A stretch of DNA of 64,000 nt from CAZDKK01 sp964603725 (GCA_964603725.1 CAZRWW010000022.1:5351-69350), one strand, 5' to 3'. Counted from the stretch's first letter, positions 18,662-28,263 are shown. Numbers and translations: made by a program. Notes: generated from the letters alone by a model not told the origin.

Positions 18662-20998
18662 ATGAACTCGCGTACACACTACATTCTGGCACTGGGCCTG
18701 CTGCTGCTGGCCGTGTTGCCGCTGGGTTGCGGCGGAGACGACGACAACGGCGGCGGCGGGGGCGGCGGTCTGAAGGGCGACTACGAGATCTTCGCGGGCT
18801 TCGCGCCCGCGGCCGTGGAAGACGCGGCCACGGAGGGGATGGTCTTCGTGGCGACCGTCGAGCGGCTCAACAGCGCCGATCCTTCGGCGAAGACCGCGGT
18901 GGTCACGGTCAACGAAACGACGATTCCCCTCGTGACCAGTGAGAGCACCGACGCGGAGGCAATCTTCCGCAGCACGACGATCGCCTATGAGGCCGATGAG
19001 GTCTACGCCGTCTCGATCACGATCGGCGGGGAAACGGCGACCTCGACCATCACGGCGCCTGACTATGAGAGCGTGGTCACGATCACGGCGCCCGCGGAGG
19101 GTGCGAGCTTCACGCCGGGCCAGGCCCTGGCCGTGGCCTGGAGCTATACCGGCACGACGCCGACCAAGGCCGTGCTCGAGGTCGTGGGCAGCACGACGAC
19201 GACCGACGAGACCGTCTACGAGCAAGTCCTCAGCGGCGCCACGCAGAGCGTGTCGATCCCCGGCGCGGAGACGAACACGTGGAGCAGCTTCGCCGAGGTG
19301 GCCATCGGCGTCGCGGTCGGCGTGACGCAGACCTGGTCGGGCAGCGTGGCTTCGGAGGGCAGTTACAGCTTCGTGCTGCTCTCGACCGATGAGGTGACCG
19401 TCCATCCCGAGGGTGGGGCCGTGACCTGGACGGTGACCGTCACGCCGGCGAGCGCTTCGATCGCCACCGGCGCCACGACGGCTGTCACCGTTGCGATCGA
19501 AGACGACGAGGGCGATCCGCCCCCCGTGGGGACTCAGGTCAATCTCGCGGTCAGCCCCACCGGCGCCGCGACGATCTCTCCGGCCAGCGTCACCACCAAC
19601 GCGGCCGGCACGGCCACCGCGACGCTGACGGCCGGGTCGAATCCCGGCGCCGTGACCGTGACCGCCGTCGTGCCGTCGCTCGGCAACATCAGCGACGCGG
19701 CAACCGTGACGATCACCGGAGGCGGCGGGCCGGCGGGAGCCTACGACATCGCGGCCGGCTTTCTGATGGCCGCGGAGTCCGGGGGATACTTCCTGGCGGT
19801 CGTGCACCGCGTCAACGCGAGCGACCCCTCGGCGATGCTGGCCACGGTTACCGTCAACGGCACGCCGGTGCCGATGACGCCTGCGCCCGCCAGCGACGAC
19901 ACCTCGGCGGTCTTCCAGTCCGCCAGCATCTCCTACGCGCCCAGCACGCCCTATACGGTCGTGGTGACCCTGGGCGGGGCGACCGCCACGTCGAGCTTCA
20001 CCTCGCCAAGTTATGAGTGCGTGCTGACCCTGACCTCGCCCGCCCCGATGAGCACATTCACGCCCGGCGTGGACATCCAGGCCGCCTGGACGCTCAACGG
20101 CACGAATCCCCCGATGATCCGGCTCGTGGCGGGGGGTGACACCTCCAATCCGGGCGATCCGGGGTACACCAACGTCGAGCTGGCCGGGACGGCGCGATCC
20201 TACACCGTCGATACGTCGCAGTGGACGAGCTACTCGATGGCGATGGTCGGCGTCAGCGTCGAGCAGTACTACAGCTTCACGGGCACATTGGCGTCCGCCA
20301 ACAGCGCCAGCTACGTGAACCTGACGACCGATGCCGTCCTGCTGGTCGCGGCCGGGGGCGGTGACGACTGGTACGTGTCGGTCGGCACGCACAAGGGCAT
20401 GCTCGCGCCCAACGGCACGGACACGACCACCGTGCAGGCGCGCGTGGAGAACATCCTCAGCAATCCCTGCCCGGACGGCTCGACCGTGACCTTCGCGGTC
20501 TCGGGGCCCGGCACGCTCACCGCCACGAGCGCGCAGACGGTGAACGGCTGGGCCACGACGACGCTGGTGGCCGGCACCGAGGAGGGCACGGTCACGATCA
20601 CGGCCGAAGCCTTTGGAGACACCGACGAGACCTATGTCGAGATCTCGGAGGGAGGCTTCGCGGAGTACTACATGCTTGTCACCTTCCCGGACCTGGATCC
20701 GGAGAATCCGATCCTCGCGCCGGGCGGAAGCACGCGGGTGCACGTGAGCCTCAAGACGATCCTGGAGGAGCAGCCCTGCCCGAACGGGACGGCGATCACC
20801 CTGTGGTCGCAGACGATCACGGGCGCCACCGACTACCTCACGTTCGGCGCCACGACGTTGAGCACCGTCGACGGCGAGGCGGAGACGACCGTCACGGCCG
20901 GGATGGCCGTGCCGCTCGGGAACATGGTCATCGTGCACGCGGAGACCGACGCGGTCGAGTACGAAGGCGGCATGGGGGTGCTGTTGGTCATGCAATGA
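18662..20998 (+). CDS. large surface lipoprotein with bacterial Ig-like repeats
   Basis: A 778-residue lipoprotein. The signal ends in LPLGC, and the mature start GGDDDN with a Gly run is a flexible linker. Two copies of a roughly 200-residue module begin at about residue 40 and 360 (YEIFAGF... and YDIAAGF...), with parallel motifs such as NSADPSAKTAVVTVN and NASDPSAMLATVTVN. Three Big-1-like domains follow or intervene, each with TVTVTPASASIATGATT-like strands and a final TATATLTAG-type edge. The sequence is almost devoid of Lys and rich in Thr, Val and Ala, as in exported beta-sandwich proteins. AAGGAAGGG precedes the ATG. Probably an adhesin or surface scaffold; no enzymatic motif. Confidence 0.8.
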   Translation: MNSRTHYILALGLLLLAVLPLGCGGDDDNGGGGGGGLKGDYEIFAGFAPAAVEDAATEGMVFVATVERLNSADPSAKTAVVTVNETTIPLVTSESTDAEAIFRSTTIAYEADEVYAVSITIGGETATSTITAPDYESVVTITAPAEGASFTPGQALAVAWSYTGTTPTKAVLEVVGSTTTTDETVYEQVLSGATQSVSIPGAETNTWSSFAEVAIGVAVGVTQTWSGSVASEGSYSFVLLSTDEVTVHPEGGAVTWTVTVTPASASIATGATTAVTVAIEDDEGDPPPVGTQVNLAVSPTGAATISPASVTTNAAGTATATLTAGSNPGAVTVTAVVPSLGNISDAATVTITGGGGPAGAYDIAAGFLMAAESGGYFLAVVHRVNASDPSAMLATVTVNGTPVPMTPAPASDDTSAVFQSASISYAPSTPYTVVVTLGGATATSSFTSPSYECVLTLTSPAPMSTFTPGVDIQAAWTLNGTNPPMIRLVAGGDTSNPGDPGYTNVELAGTARSYTVDTSQWTSYSMAMVGVSVEQYYSFTGTLASANSASYVNLTTDAVLLVAAGGGDDWYVSVGTHKGMLAPNGTDTTTVQARVENILSNPCPDGSTVTFAVSGPGTLTATSAQTVNGWATTTLVAGTEEGTVTITAEAFGDTDETYVEISEGGFAEYYMLVTFPDLDPENPILAPGGSTRVHVSLKTILEEQPCPNGTAITLWSQTITGATDYLTFGATTLSTVDGEAETTVTAGMAVPLGNMVIVHAETDAVEYEGGMGVLLVMQ

Positions 20999-21018
20999 TG
21001 CGCGGCGTGACGGGCACG

Positions 21019-21053
21019 CTCGAGCGCCGGCGCGGTCAGGGCCGGCGCTCGAG
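21019..21053 (+). terminator. perfect 13-bp hairpin after the Ig-repeat lipoprotein
   Basis: CTCGAGCGCCGGC (21019-21031), a 9-base loop, then its exact complement GCCGGCGCTCGAG (21041-21053). It starts 20 bp after the stop and ends 15 bp before the next start. No T-tract follows, so it may be a Rho-assisted terminator or an mRNA-stabilising structure. Confidence 0.55.
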
Positions 21054-21068
21054 CTCTCAAGATCGGAT

Positions 21069-22259
21069 GTGTTGATGATCTTCGCTGCTCGACTGAGCGC
21101 GATCGGGCAGGCCGCGGCGGCCGTGCTCCTCGGGGGCGCCGCCGCGGCCGGTCTGCTTACGGGAACCGCGCGGGCATCCGACCCCGAGCCCTTCCCCGTC
21201 CCCCGCATCCCCTGGTCCCCGCGCCACTACGTCTGCTGCCGCGCGGCCGAGCCGCCCGCCATCGACGGCCGGATCGTTGAGGCGGCCTGGGCCCAGGCCC
21301 CCTGGACCGAGCCCTTCACCGACATCCAGGGGCCGCTGGTTCCGGAGCCCCGCCATCTCACGCGCGCGAAGATGCTATGGGATGGAGATTACTTGTACAT
21401 CGCGGCCGCGCTCGAGGAGCCGCACGTGTGGGGCACGCTCACCGAGCGCGACGCGGTGATCTATCACGACAACGATTTCGAGGTCTTCATCGATCCCGAC
21501 GGCGACACGCACGAGTACTACGAACTCGAGATCAACGCCCTGGGCACGGTGTGGGACCTGCTCCTGATCAAGCCCTATCGTGATGGCGGGCCGGCGGTCA
21601 ACGCCTGGGACATCGCCGGGCTCTTGAGCGCCGTGCACATCGAGGGCACGTTGAACGATCCGTCCGACACCGACACCGGTTGGTCGGTGGAGATCGCGCT
21701 GCCGTGGAAGGTACTGGCCGAGTGCGCCCATCGCCCCGCCCCGCCGGCCGCGGGCGATCAGTGGCGGATCAACTTCTCGCGGGTCGAGTGGCAGGCCCGG
21801 GTCGAGGGCGGCCGCTACATCAAGCGCACCGACCCGCAGACCGGCCGGGCGCTGCCCGAGGACAACTGGGTGTGGTCGCCCCAGGGGTTGATCGCCATGC
21901 ACTACCCCGAGATGTGGGGCTACGTGCAGTTCTCCGACGCACCCGCGGGAGCGGAGGGATTCCGCCCGGACCCCTGCGGCGCAGCGCGCTGGGCGCTCCA
22001 GCGGATCTACTACGCGCAGCGCGAGCACTACCAACGCCGCGGAGCGTTCGCGCCCGCGCTGTCGGCGCTGGAGGCGCTCGGGGCGCTCGAGCCGCGCGGG
22101 GCGCTCGAGCCGCGCGGGGCGCTGGGCTTGTCCGACCCGGAGCTGTCCACCTACCGGTCGAAGCTCGAGCTGGAGGGCACGACCGACTTGTTCGAAGCCC
22201 GGCTGCGCTGCCCCGACGGGGCGCATCTGCGCATCCGCCAGGATGGCAGAATCTGGTGA
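21069..22259 (+). CDS. secreted CBM9-like carbohydrate-binding protein
   Basis: A 396-residue exported protein with an Ala-rich signal peptide ending near ARAS. The mature part is a family-9 carbohydrate-binding-type domain: PPAIDGRIVEAAWAQAPW, then AKMLWDGDYLYIAAALEEP, NDFEVFIDPDGD and YYELEINALGTVWDLLL, and WSVEIALPWKVL. The domain is usual in proteins that bind xylan, mannan or other glycans. A tail contains three copies of an 18-bp in-frame repeat (22080 onward). The start is ambiguous among GTG, TTG and ATG codons at 21069-21077. It leads a run with a symporter, GH130 and GH38, so a role in capturing mannosides is likely (inference). Confidence 0.75.
   Translation: MLMIFAARLSAIGQAAAAVLLGGAAAAGLLTGTARASDPEPFPVPRIPWSPRHYVCCRAAEPPAIDGRIVEAAWAQAPWTEPFTDIQGPLVPEPRHLTRAKMLWDGDYLYIAAALEEPHVWGTLTERDAVIYHDNDFEVFIDPDGDTHEYYELEINALGTVWDLLLIKPYRDGGPAVNAWDIAGLLSAVHIEGTLNDPSDTDTGWSVEIALPWKVLAECAHRPAPPAAGDQWRINFSRVEWQARVEGGRYIKRTDPQTGRALPEDNWVWSPQGLIAMHYPEMWGYVQFSDAPAGAEGFRPDPCGAARWALQRIYYAQREHYQRRGAFAPALSALEALGALEPRGALEPRGALGLSDPELSTYRSKLELEGTTDLFEARLRCPDGAHLRIRQDGRIW
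22080..22123. repeat. 18-bp in-frame tandem repeat
   Basis: Two exact copies of GGGGCGCTCGAGCCGCGC (22080-22097, 22098-22115) and a partial third. It encodes repeated GALEPR units in the tail of the CBM9-like protein. Confidence 0.85.
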
Positions 22260-22283
22260 TCGCTCCGCGGAGGACGTGAGCGC

Positions 22284-24203
22284 ATGAACCTCTCCTGGCT
22301 CGACTGGGCTATCGTCGCCGTCGTGATCGGCACCCTGACGGTCGGGGTCAGCCTCACGCGCGCCTACGTGCGCGGCGTCGCCGACTTCCTCGCCGCCGGC
22401 CGCACCGCCGGCCGCTACCTGCTCACGGTCTCCCAGGGCATGGCCATGCTCGGAGCGATCACGATCGTCGGCAACGTCGAGATGAACTACGTAGCCGGCT
22501 TCTCGATGACCTGGTGGGGTCTGAGCACGGCCCTGGTCGTCCTGGTCATCACCATGTCCGGCTGGGTGATCTACCGCTTCCGCCAGACCCGCGTCCTCAC
22601 CCTGGCGCAGTTCTTCGAGGAACGCTACAGCCGCGGCTTCCGGGTCTTTGCCGGCCTGATCGCCTTCCTCTCGGGCATCGTCAACTTCGGGATCTTCCCG
22701 TCGGTGGGCGCCCGGTTCTTCATCTACTTTTGCGGGCTGCCGCTGTCGATTCCGGTCCTGGGCATTGCCATTCCGACGTTCCCGCTGGTCATGATCGTGC
22801 TCCTCGGCCTGGCGCTCTACTTCGTCTTCTCCGGCGGGCAGATCGCCGTCATGCTGACGGACTTCGCCCAGGGCATTCTCGTCAACGTCGCCTTCATGAT
22901 CATCATCATCTACTTCCTGGGAGTCTTCGACTGGGACCGGATCTGCGCGGCGCTCGCCACGGCGCCCGAGAACGCCTCCCTGATCAATCCCTTCAAGACG
23001 AGCCACGTCGATGATTTCAACTTCTGGTACTTTCTGATCGGCATCATCGGCGTGATCTACGGCACGATGTCGTGGCAGGGCACCCAGGCCTACAACACCT
23101 CGGCCAAGAGCGCCCATGAGGCCAAGATGGGCAGCGTGCTCAGCAACTGGCGCGTCGTCCCGCAGAATCTCCTCCTGCCGTTCCTCGCGATCATCATCTA
23201 CACGGCGCTCCATCACGCCGACTTCCTGGGGGTGGCGAACCATGTCGACGCCGAACTGGCGGCGGTCGGCTCGGAGGCGATCAAGAGCCAGCTGCGCATC
23301 CCCCTGGTGTTGTCGCAGCTCCTGCCCACCGGCCTGCTGGGTCTCTTCGCGGGACTGATGCTGGCCGCCTCGGTCACGACCGACGATACCTACCTGCATT
23401 CGTGGGGCAGCATCTTCATCCAGGACGTCATCATGCCGTTTCGCCGCAAGCCGTTCACGCCGAAGCAGCACCTGCGCGTGCTGCGCTGGTCGATCCTGGG
23501 CGTGGCGGTTTTCGCATTCTGCTTCAGCCTGCTCTTTCAGCAGAGCCAGTACATCTTCCTTTTCTTCGCTATCACCGGCGCGATCTTCGCCGGCGGCTCG
23601 GGGGCGGTGATCATCGGCGGGCTCTACTGGAAGCGCGGCACGACCGCGGCGGCCTGGAGCGCGCTGGCGACGGGTTCCACGATCGCGGTGGGCGGCATCG
23701 TGGTTCATCAGCTCGTGGCGGATTTCCCCATCAACGGGCAGATGTTCTGGGGCATTGCCATGGGGGCCTCGTCGCTGGTCTACGTGCTGGTGTCGCTGCT
23801 CGGCAAGCGCGAGGTGCATGACCTGGACAAGCTGCTGCGCCGGGGCGCGCACGCCGTCCCGGGCGAGGCGAACGTCGTCGCGGCGGCGCCGGCCCGCGGG
23901 CTGCGCGTGCTGGGCATGGGCCGGGAGTTCACGCGCCGGGACCGACTGATCTACGTCCTGACCTATGTCTGGACATTGGGGTGGGTGGCGGTGTTCCTCG
24001 CGGGAACGATCTACAACCTGTCGCACCAGGTGGACGATCGGGCCTGGCAGCGGTTCTGGTTGATCTACATCTACATCAATCTGGTAGTCTCGTGCCTGGT
24101 GACGATCTGGTTCGCGGTGGGCGGGATCCGGGACGTGCGAGGCATGTTCAGGCGGCTGAGCACGATGGAGCGCGACCCGAACGACGACGGGCGGGTGCGG
24201 TAG
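22284..24203 (+). CDS. sodium:solute symporter family protein
   Basis: A 639-residue polytopic transporter of the SSS family with about 13-14 membrane segments. The first helix is followed by SLTRAYVRGVADFLAAGRTAGRYLL, the usual SSS N-terminal loop. GNVEMNYVAGFSMTWWGLS and the long helix around VMLTDFAQGILVNVAF match the sodium/solute pathway. A VTTDDTYLHSWGSIFIQDV segment corresponds to the conserved region of TM8-9. It starts 24 bp after the CBM9-like gene, and GH130 and GH38 enzymes follow, so a mannoside or mannose cargo is plausible. The cargo cannot be read from the sequence. Confidence 0.85.
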   Translation: MNLSWLDWAIVAVVIGTLTVGVSLTRAYVRGVADFLAAGRTAGRYLLTVSQGMAMLGAITIVGNVEMNYVAGFSMTWWGLSTALVVLVITMSGWVIYRFRQTRVLTLAQFFEERYSRGFRVFAGLIAFLSGIVNFGIFPSVGARFFIYFCGLPLSIPVLGIAIPTFPLVMIVLLGLALYFVFSGGQIAVMLTDFAQGILVNVAFMIIIIYFLGVFDWDRICAALATAPENASLINPFKTSHVDDFNFWYFLIGIIGVIYGTMSWQGTQAYNTSAKSAHEAKMGSVLSNWRVVPQNLLLPFLAIIIYTALHHADFLGVANHVDAELAAVGSEAIKSQLRIPLVLSQLLPTGLLGLFAGLMLAASVTTDDTYLHSWGSIFIQDVIMPFRRKPFTPKQHLRVLRWSILGVAVFAFCFSLLFQQSQYIFLFFAITGAIFAGGSGAVIIGGLYWKRGTTAAAWSALATGSTIAVGGIVVHQLVADFPINGQMFWGIAMGASSLVYVLVSLLGKREVHDLDKLLRRGAHAVPGEANVVAAAPARGLRVLGMGREFTRRDRLIYVLTYVWTLGWVAVFLAGTIYNLSHQVDDRAWQRFWLIYIYINLVVSCLVTIWFAVGGIRDVRGMFRRLSTMERDPNDDGRVR

Positions 24204-24230
24204 GTCGGACGGGATCCGGCGGCGTGAGCG

Positions 24231-24280
24231 GCCGCGCGGGTTCCCGCGCGGGCCGGCCCGCGGGCCGGCACCCGCGCGGC
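24231..24280. promoter_or_regulatory. nested palindrome between symporter and GH130 genes
   Basis: Outer arms GCCGCGCGGGT (24231-24241) and ACCCGCGCGGC (24270-24280) are perfect complements. Inside lies an 18-bp perfect palindrome at 24252-24269 (GCCGGCCCG with its mirror). No T-tract follows. In the mRNA this would form a strong intercistronic stem, possibly controlling processing or GH130/GH38 expression. Confidence 0.6.
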
Positions 24281-24307
24281 GCGTGCCAGGGCTGGGGGGA
24301 CAGGGCG

Positions 24308-25273
24308 ATGCAGCTCCGGCGCTACTCCGGCAATCCGATCCTCTCGCGCGGCGACATCCCCGACGTGGCCGGCCAGTTGGCGGATCCCAGCAGCGTCTTC
24401 AACCCCGGGGCGGCCAAGGTCGGTCACCTGTACACACTGCTCGTGCGCGTGCAAAGCCGCGGGCGCGAGACGTTCCTCATGGTGGCGGAGAGCGGCGATG
24501 GGCGGGCGTTTCGCGTCCGGCCCGCCGTCGTGAAGTTGGAGGGTCTCGAGCAGCTCCGGGAGAAGGTCTACCACGTCTACGATCCGCGGGTGACGAGACT
24601 CGGGGACTGCTTCTACATCGTGCTGGCCCTGGACACGGACCGCGGCAGCCATCTCGGGCTGGCTCGCACGGCGGACTTCACCCGCCTGGAGTTCCTCGGG
24701 CTGATCTCCGAGGAGGATGAGCGCAACGGGGTGCTCTTCCCCGAGCAGGTCGGCGGGCGCTACCTGCTCCTGCGCCGCCCCAACCGCCCGCAGCCCGGTC
24801 GCGGCGTGGCCAGCGGAGAGCGGATTGAGCTGGCGGAATCGACGGATCTCCAGCATTGGCGTCCGGTCGGGGACGTGCTCAGCGGGCGACCGCACTACTG
24901 GGACGAGCTGATCGGCTCCGGTCCTCCGCCGATCAAGACCGCGGCCGGCTGGCTGCACGTCTATCACGGGGTGGCGACGCACTTCCACGGAGTGAACATC
25001 TATCAGGCGGGCGTCGCGCTCCTGGACCTGGGCGACCCGACCCGTGTGCTGGCGCGCGGCCGCAACAACATCCTCGAGCCACGCGAGGCGTACGAGCTGG
25101 TGGGCCAGGTGCCCAATGTGATCTTCCCCAGCGGAGCGATCGTCGAGCCCTGCGACGAGCGCGGGACAGCGGCTCCGGACAGCCGCGTGCTGCTCTACTA
25201 CGGCGCGGCCGACACCTGCATCGGACTGGCCGAGACCACGGTGGCCGAGCTGCTGGCCGCCTGCCGGGACTGA
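24308..25273 (+). CDS. GH130-family beta-mannoside phosphorylase/mannosidase
   Basis: A 321-residue five-bladed beta-propeller enzyme of glycoside hydrolase family 130. GH130 hallmarks include the N-terminal YSGNPIL, DPSSVFNPGAAKV, the DPRVTRLGDCFYIV strand with the catalytic-region Asp, NGVLFPEQVGGRYLLLRRP, and GWLHVYHGV and LLYYGAADTCIGLA near the end. Members phosphorolyse or hydrolyse beta-1,4- or beta-1,2-mannosides. The ATG at 24308 has GGGGGGA just upstream; the in-frame extension reads into the symporter gene. It is followed 32 bp later by a GH38 alpha-mannosidase, so the pair would break down mixed-linkage mannosides. Confidence 0.85.
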   Translation: MQLRRYSGNPILSRGDIPDVAGQLADPSSVFNPGAAKVGHLYTLLVRVQSRGRETFLMVAESGDGRAFRVRPAVVKLEGLEQLREKVYHVYDPRVTRLGDCFYIVLALDTDRGSHLGLARTADFTRLEFLGLISEEDERNGVLFPEQVGGRYLLLRRPNRPQPGRGVASGERIELAESTDLQHWRPVGDVLSGRPHYWDELIGSGPPPIKTAAGWLHVYHGVATHFHGVNIYQAGVALLDLGDPTRVLARGRNNILEPREAYELVGQVPNVIFPSGAIVEPCDERGTAAPDSRVLLYYGAADTCIGLAETTVAELLAACRD

Positions 25274-25305
25274 TCGAGTCGCGAGCGGCCGGGGAGGGTG
25301 AGCCC

Positions 25306-28158
25306 ATGCCCGAGTGCACCGATGTGTATATCGTCTCCCACACGCACTGGGATCGCGAATGGTACCTGCCCTACCATCGCTTTCGCGTGAATCTCGCGCG
25401 GATCATGGAGGGCGTGCTGGCGGCGCTCGAGGGACCCAGTCCTTTCGGGCACTTCCTCCTCGACGGTCAGGCGATCATCCTCGAGGACTACCTGGGCGTA
25501 GCGCCCGGGGACGCCGCGCGCATCCGCGCCCTGGTCGCGGCCGGCCGGCTGTCGATCGGTCCATGGTACGTCCTGCCCGATGAGTTCCTGATCAGCGCCG
25601 AGGCGCACGTTCGCAACTTGCTCCTCGGTCATCAGGCCTGCGCGACCTTCGGCGGCGCCCAGCCGGTCGGCTACATGCCCGACTCCTTCGGGCACATCGC
25701 CCAGATGCCGCAGCTCCTGCGCCAGGCGGGCATCGATTCGTTCGTCTACACGCGCGGGCACGGCGATGAGATCGACCGCCTGGGCAACGAGTACATCTGG
25801 CGGGCCCCGGATGGCAGCGAGGTCCTCGCGATCCACCAGTGCGGGGGCTACTGCAACGCCGGCGCTCTGGGCCACGCGGAGATCTGGGAAGCGCACACGC
25901 GCCGCGCCGTCGATGTGCCGCACGCCGTGCGTCAGGTGGGCGACCTGCTGGCGAGGATGGATTCGCGTTCCAACGGGCCCCTGCGCCTGCTCAACAACGG
26001 CTGTGATCACTTCCCGGCGCAGGCCGAGTTCGGCGCCATCCTGGCGGCGCTGCGTGAGGCCTTTCCACGGATCAGATTCCATCACGCGAGCCTCACGGAC
26101 TACGTGCGGGCCGTGCAAGCCGCGGGCTGCGCGACGCGGCGGCACAGCGGGGAATTGCTGGGGGGCAAGCACCATCCGAGTCTCTCGGGCGTCTGGTCGG
26201 CGCGCATGCCGCTCAAGCAGCGCAACGACGAGGCCCAGACGCTGCTGGCGCAGGCGGTCGAACCCCTCGCCGCTTATATGCACTTCGTTCACGATCGCCC
26301 CTATCCGGCGGGGATCCTCGCGGCAGCCTGGAAGCTTCTGCTGCAGAATCACCCGCACGATTCGATTTGCGGCTGCAGCACCGACGAAGTCCACCGGGAG
26401 ATGCTGACGCGTTTCGCGGGGGTGATCCAGGCCGGCGAGCAGGTTGTCGAGCAGGCTCTTACCGAACTGGCGCCGGCGGCCGCCAGGCGCCGCGAAGATG
26501 ACCGGCACATCGCCCTGGCCGTGTTCAATCCCCTGCCGGAGCGGCGCACGGAGGTGGTCGAGCGGTTGATCGTGCTGCCGCCCGGGGTGCCGAGCGAGGA
26601 GCTGGTGCTCCGCGACGGAACCGGCCAGGCGATTGCCTGTCAGGTGCTCGATCGGCACCGCGTCGAACGGTTCTGGAACGTGGACTACCGCCACGAGCTC
26701 TCGGTTGAGCGCCAGCGCCGGGCGTTCGACGTCTATCGGCAGCACTTCGGGCCGCGCATCCTGAGGGACGGCCAGGCCGCCGGGGAGGGCGAGCCCGGAA
26801 GGGGCGAGCCCAGCGATCTTGCGGATGCCGGCGTGGACACCCACGTGTGGATTCAGTTCCTGGCGGAGAACCTGCCGGCGCTCGGGCACCGCATCTACAC
26901 GCTCGAGGGGTGCCCGGCCGCGGATCGGTCGGCCAGCGACGCGACCGTGACCGCGCCCGGTCGATCCGCCGCCCGGACGCCGGCGGTCGTGCAGCGCGAG
27001 GGCAACGCCGTCGAGAACGCTTACCTCCGGGCAACGCTCCAGCCCAACGGCGTGATCGACCTCCTGGACAAGAAGACCGGACGCAGCTATCCGGGCTTGA
27101 ACCTGCTCGAAGACCGCGAGGATGCCGGCGACGAGTACGACTATTCCGCGGCCGCTGAGACCGACATCGTCACGGCCGCCGGCGCGCAGGGCATCGTGCG
27201 CGTCGTGTCCGAGACGGCGCTGACCGTGCGCCTGGAGGCGGAGAGCCAGCTCGTGCTGCCGCTGGGGCTCGAGCCCGATCGGCGCCGGCGCAGTTGGCGG
27301 CGCACGCCGTGCCCGTTTCGCGTGGCCCTCACGGTGCAGGCGGGCAGCCCCGTCGTGGAGGTGGAGACCCACTTCGACAACCGCGTGGCGGACCATCGGC
27401 TGCGCGCGCTCTTTCCCACGCCCATCCAGACGGGCGACGTGATCTCCGAGGGACACTTCCTCGTCCAGCGTCGTCCGCTCGTGCAACCGGCGGGCGAGGA
27501 CTGGGTGCAACCGCCCTCCGGCACCTATCCGCAGCAGGGGTACTGCCTCCTCGAGGATCGCGCCGGCGGGCTAGCCGTGCTGAATCGCGGCTTGCCCGAA
27601 TTCGCGCCCCTGGCGCCCGGCCCCCTGGCCGCCGGCGCGGGCATCGCCCTGACGCTCGTGCGCAGCGTCGGCTGGCTGTCGCGGGACGACTTCGCTTCGC
27701 GTCGCCGGAAGAACGCGGGTCCGACCTTGTACACGCCCGATGCTCAGTGCCCCGGCCCTGGGGCCTACCGCTATGCTCTATTGGCCTACGGCGGCGACTG
27801 GTTGGGCGCCGGCGTGGCCGGCTGGAGTCAGCGCTACCGGGCGCCGGTGGTCGTCAATCAGGGTGTTCAAGATGGACACATCCCCGCCGGGGCGGGGCTC
27901 TTGGAGAAGGGCTCGGGAGCAACTACCATCACAGCCGTCAAGAAGCACGAGCAACGTGAGTCGCTCATTGTTCGTTTGTACAACTTGAGCGCCGAGGCCG
28001 TGACGGAGAGGCTGTCTCTCGGGCTGCCCGTCAAGAGCGCCTGGCGCGTCGATCTGCTCGAGCAGCGCCAGGGGGCGCCGCTGGAGGCCGGGGGCGATCA
28101 GGTCCGGCTGTCCCTCGGACCGCATGCCATCGCGACCGTAGAGATTGTCTTCGCTTAG
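25306..28158 (+). CDS. GH38 alpha-mannosidase
   Basis: A 950-residue family-38 glycoside hydrolase that removes alpha-linked mannose. The zinc ligands are in HTHWDREW (His14 and Asp16), the catalytic nucleophile Asp126 is in MPDSFGHIAQMP, and the NHPHDSICGCS segment (His349-Asp352) supplies the distal zinc ligand. A beta-sandwich C-terminal half is typical. GGGGAGGG lies upstream of the ATG. No signal peptide is seen, so it is cytoplasmic and would act on imported oligosaccharides. This fits the symporter and GH130 upstream. A GC-rich hairpin follows the stop. Confidence 0.9.
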   Translation: MPECTDVYIVSHTHWDREWYLPYHRFRVNLARIMEGVLAALEGPSPFGHFLLDGQAIILEDYLGVAPGDAARIRALVAAGRLSIGPWYVLPDEFLISAEAHVRNLLLGHQACATFGGAQPVGYMPDSFGHIAQMPQLLRQAGIDSFVYTRGHGDEIDRLGNEYIWRAPDGSEVLAIHQCGGYCNAGALGHAEIWEAHTRRAVDVPHAVRQVGDLLARMDSRSNGPLRLLNNGCDHFPAQAEFGAILAALREAFPRIRFHHASLTDYVRAVQAAGCATRRHSGELLGGKHHPSLSGVWSARMPLKQRNDEAQTLLAQAVEPLAAYMHFVHDRPYPAGILAAAWKLLLQNHPHDSICGCSTDEVHREMLTRFAGVIQAGEQVVEQALTELAPAAARRREDDRHIALAVFNPLPERRTEVVERLIVLPPGVPSEELVLRDGTGQAIACQVLDRHRVERFWNVDYRHELSVERQRRAFDVYRQHFGPRILRDGQAAGEGEPGRGEPSDLADAGVDTHVWIQFLAENLPALGHRIYTLEGCPAADRSASDATVTAPGRSAARTPAVVQREGNAVENAYLRATLQPNGVIDLLDKKTGRSYPGLNLLEDREDAGDEYDYSAAAETDIVTAAGAQGIVRVVSETALTVRLEAESQLVLPLGLEPDRRRRSWRRTPCPFRVALTVQAGSPVVEVETHFDNRVADHRLRALFPTPIQTGDVISEGHFLVQRRPLVQPAGEDWVQPPSGTYPQQGYCLLEDRAGGLAVLNRGLPEFAPLAPGPLAAGAGIALTLVRSVGWLSRDDFASRRRKNAGPTLYTPDAQCPGPGAYRYALLAYGGDWLGAGVAGWSQRYRAPVVVNQGVQDGHIPAGAGLLEKGSGATTITAVKKHEQRESLIVRLYNLSAEAVTERLSLGLPVKSAWRVDLLEQRQGAPLEAGGDQVRLSLGPHAIATVEIVFA

Positions 28159-28162
28159 ACGT

Positions 28163-28195
28163 GCGCGCCCGCCCGCGCAAACGGGCGTGGCGCGC
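28163..28195 (+). terminator. terminator-like hairpin after the GH38 gene
   Basis: Arms GCGCGCCCGCCCG (28163-28175) and CGGGCGTGGCGCGC (28182-28195) pair with one bulged base around a 6-base loop. No T-tract. It begins 4 bp after the stop, and the assembly gap lies 70 bp further on. Confidence 0.5.
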
Positions 28196-28263
28196 GCGCC
28201 CAGGTCCAGCAGCTAGTGGGGGGGTTACCGGGTGTCATGCACCAGCTTGGCGAGCCAATTAGA

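Noticed and set aside
18578..21208. Long minus-strand frame opposite the Ig-repeat lipoprotein
   Set aside because: Composition is Arg/Gly/His/Ala-rich without recognisable domains; it is the complementary-strand shadow of a clear lipoprotein gene.
21375..24026. An 883-residue minus-strand frame opposite the CBM9-like and symporter genes
   Set aside because: Charged low-complexity sequence without domains; the plus-strand symporter has a clear membrane pattern.
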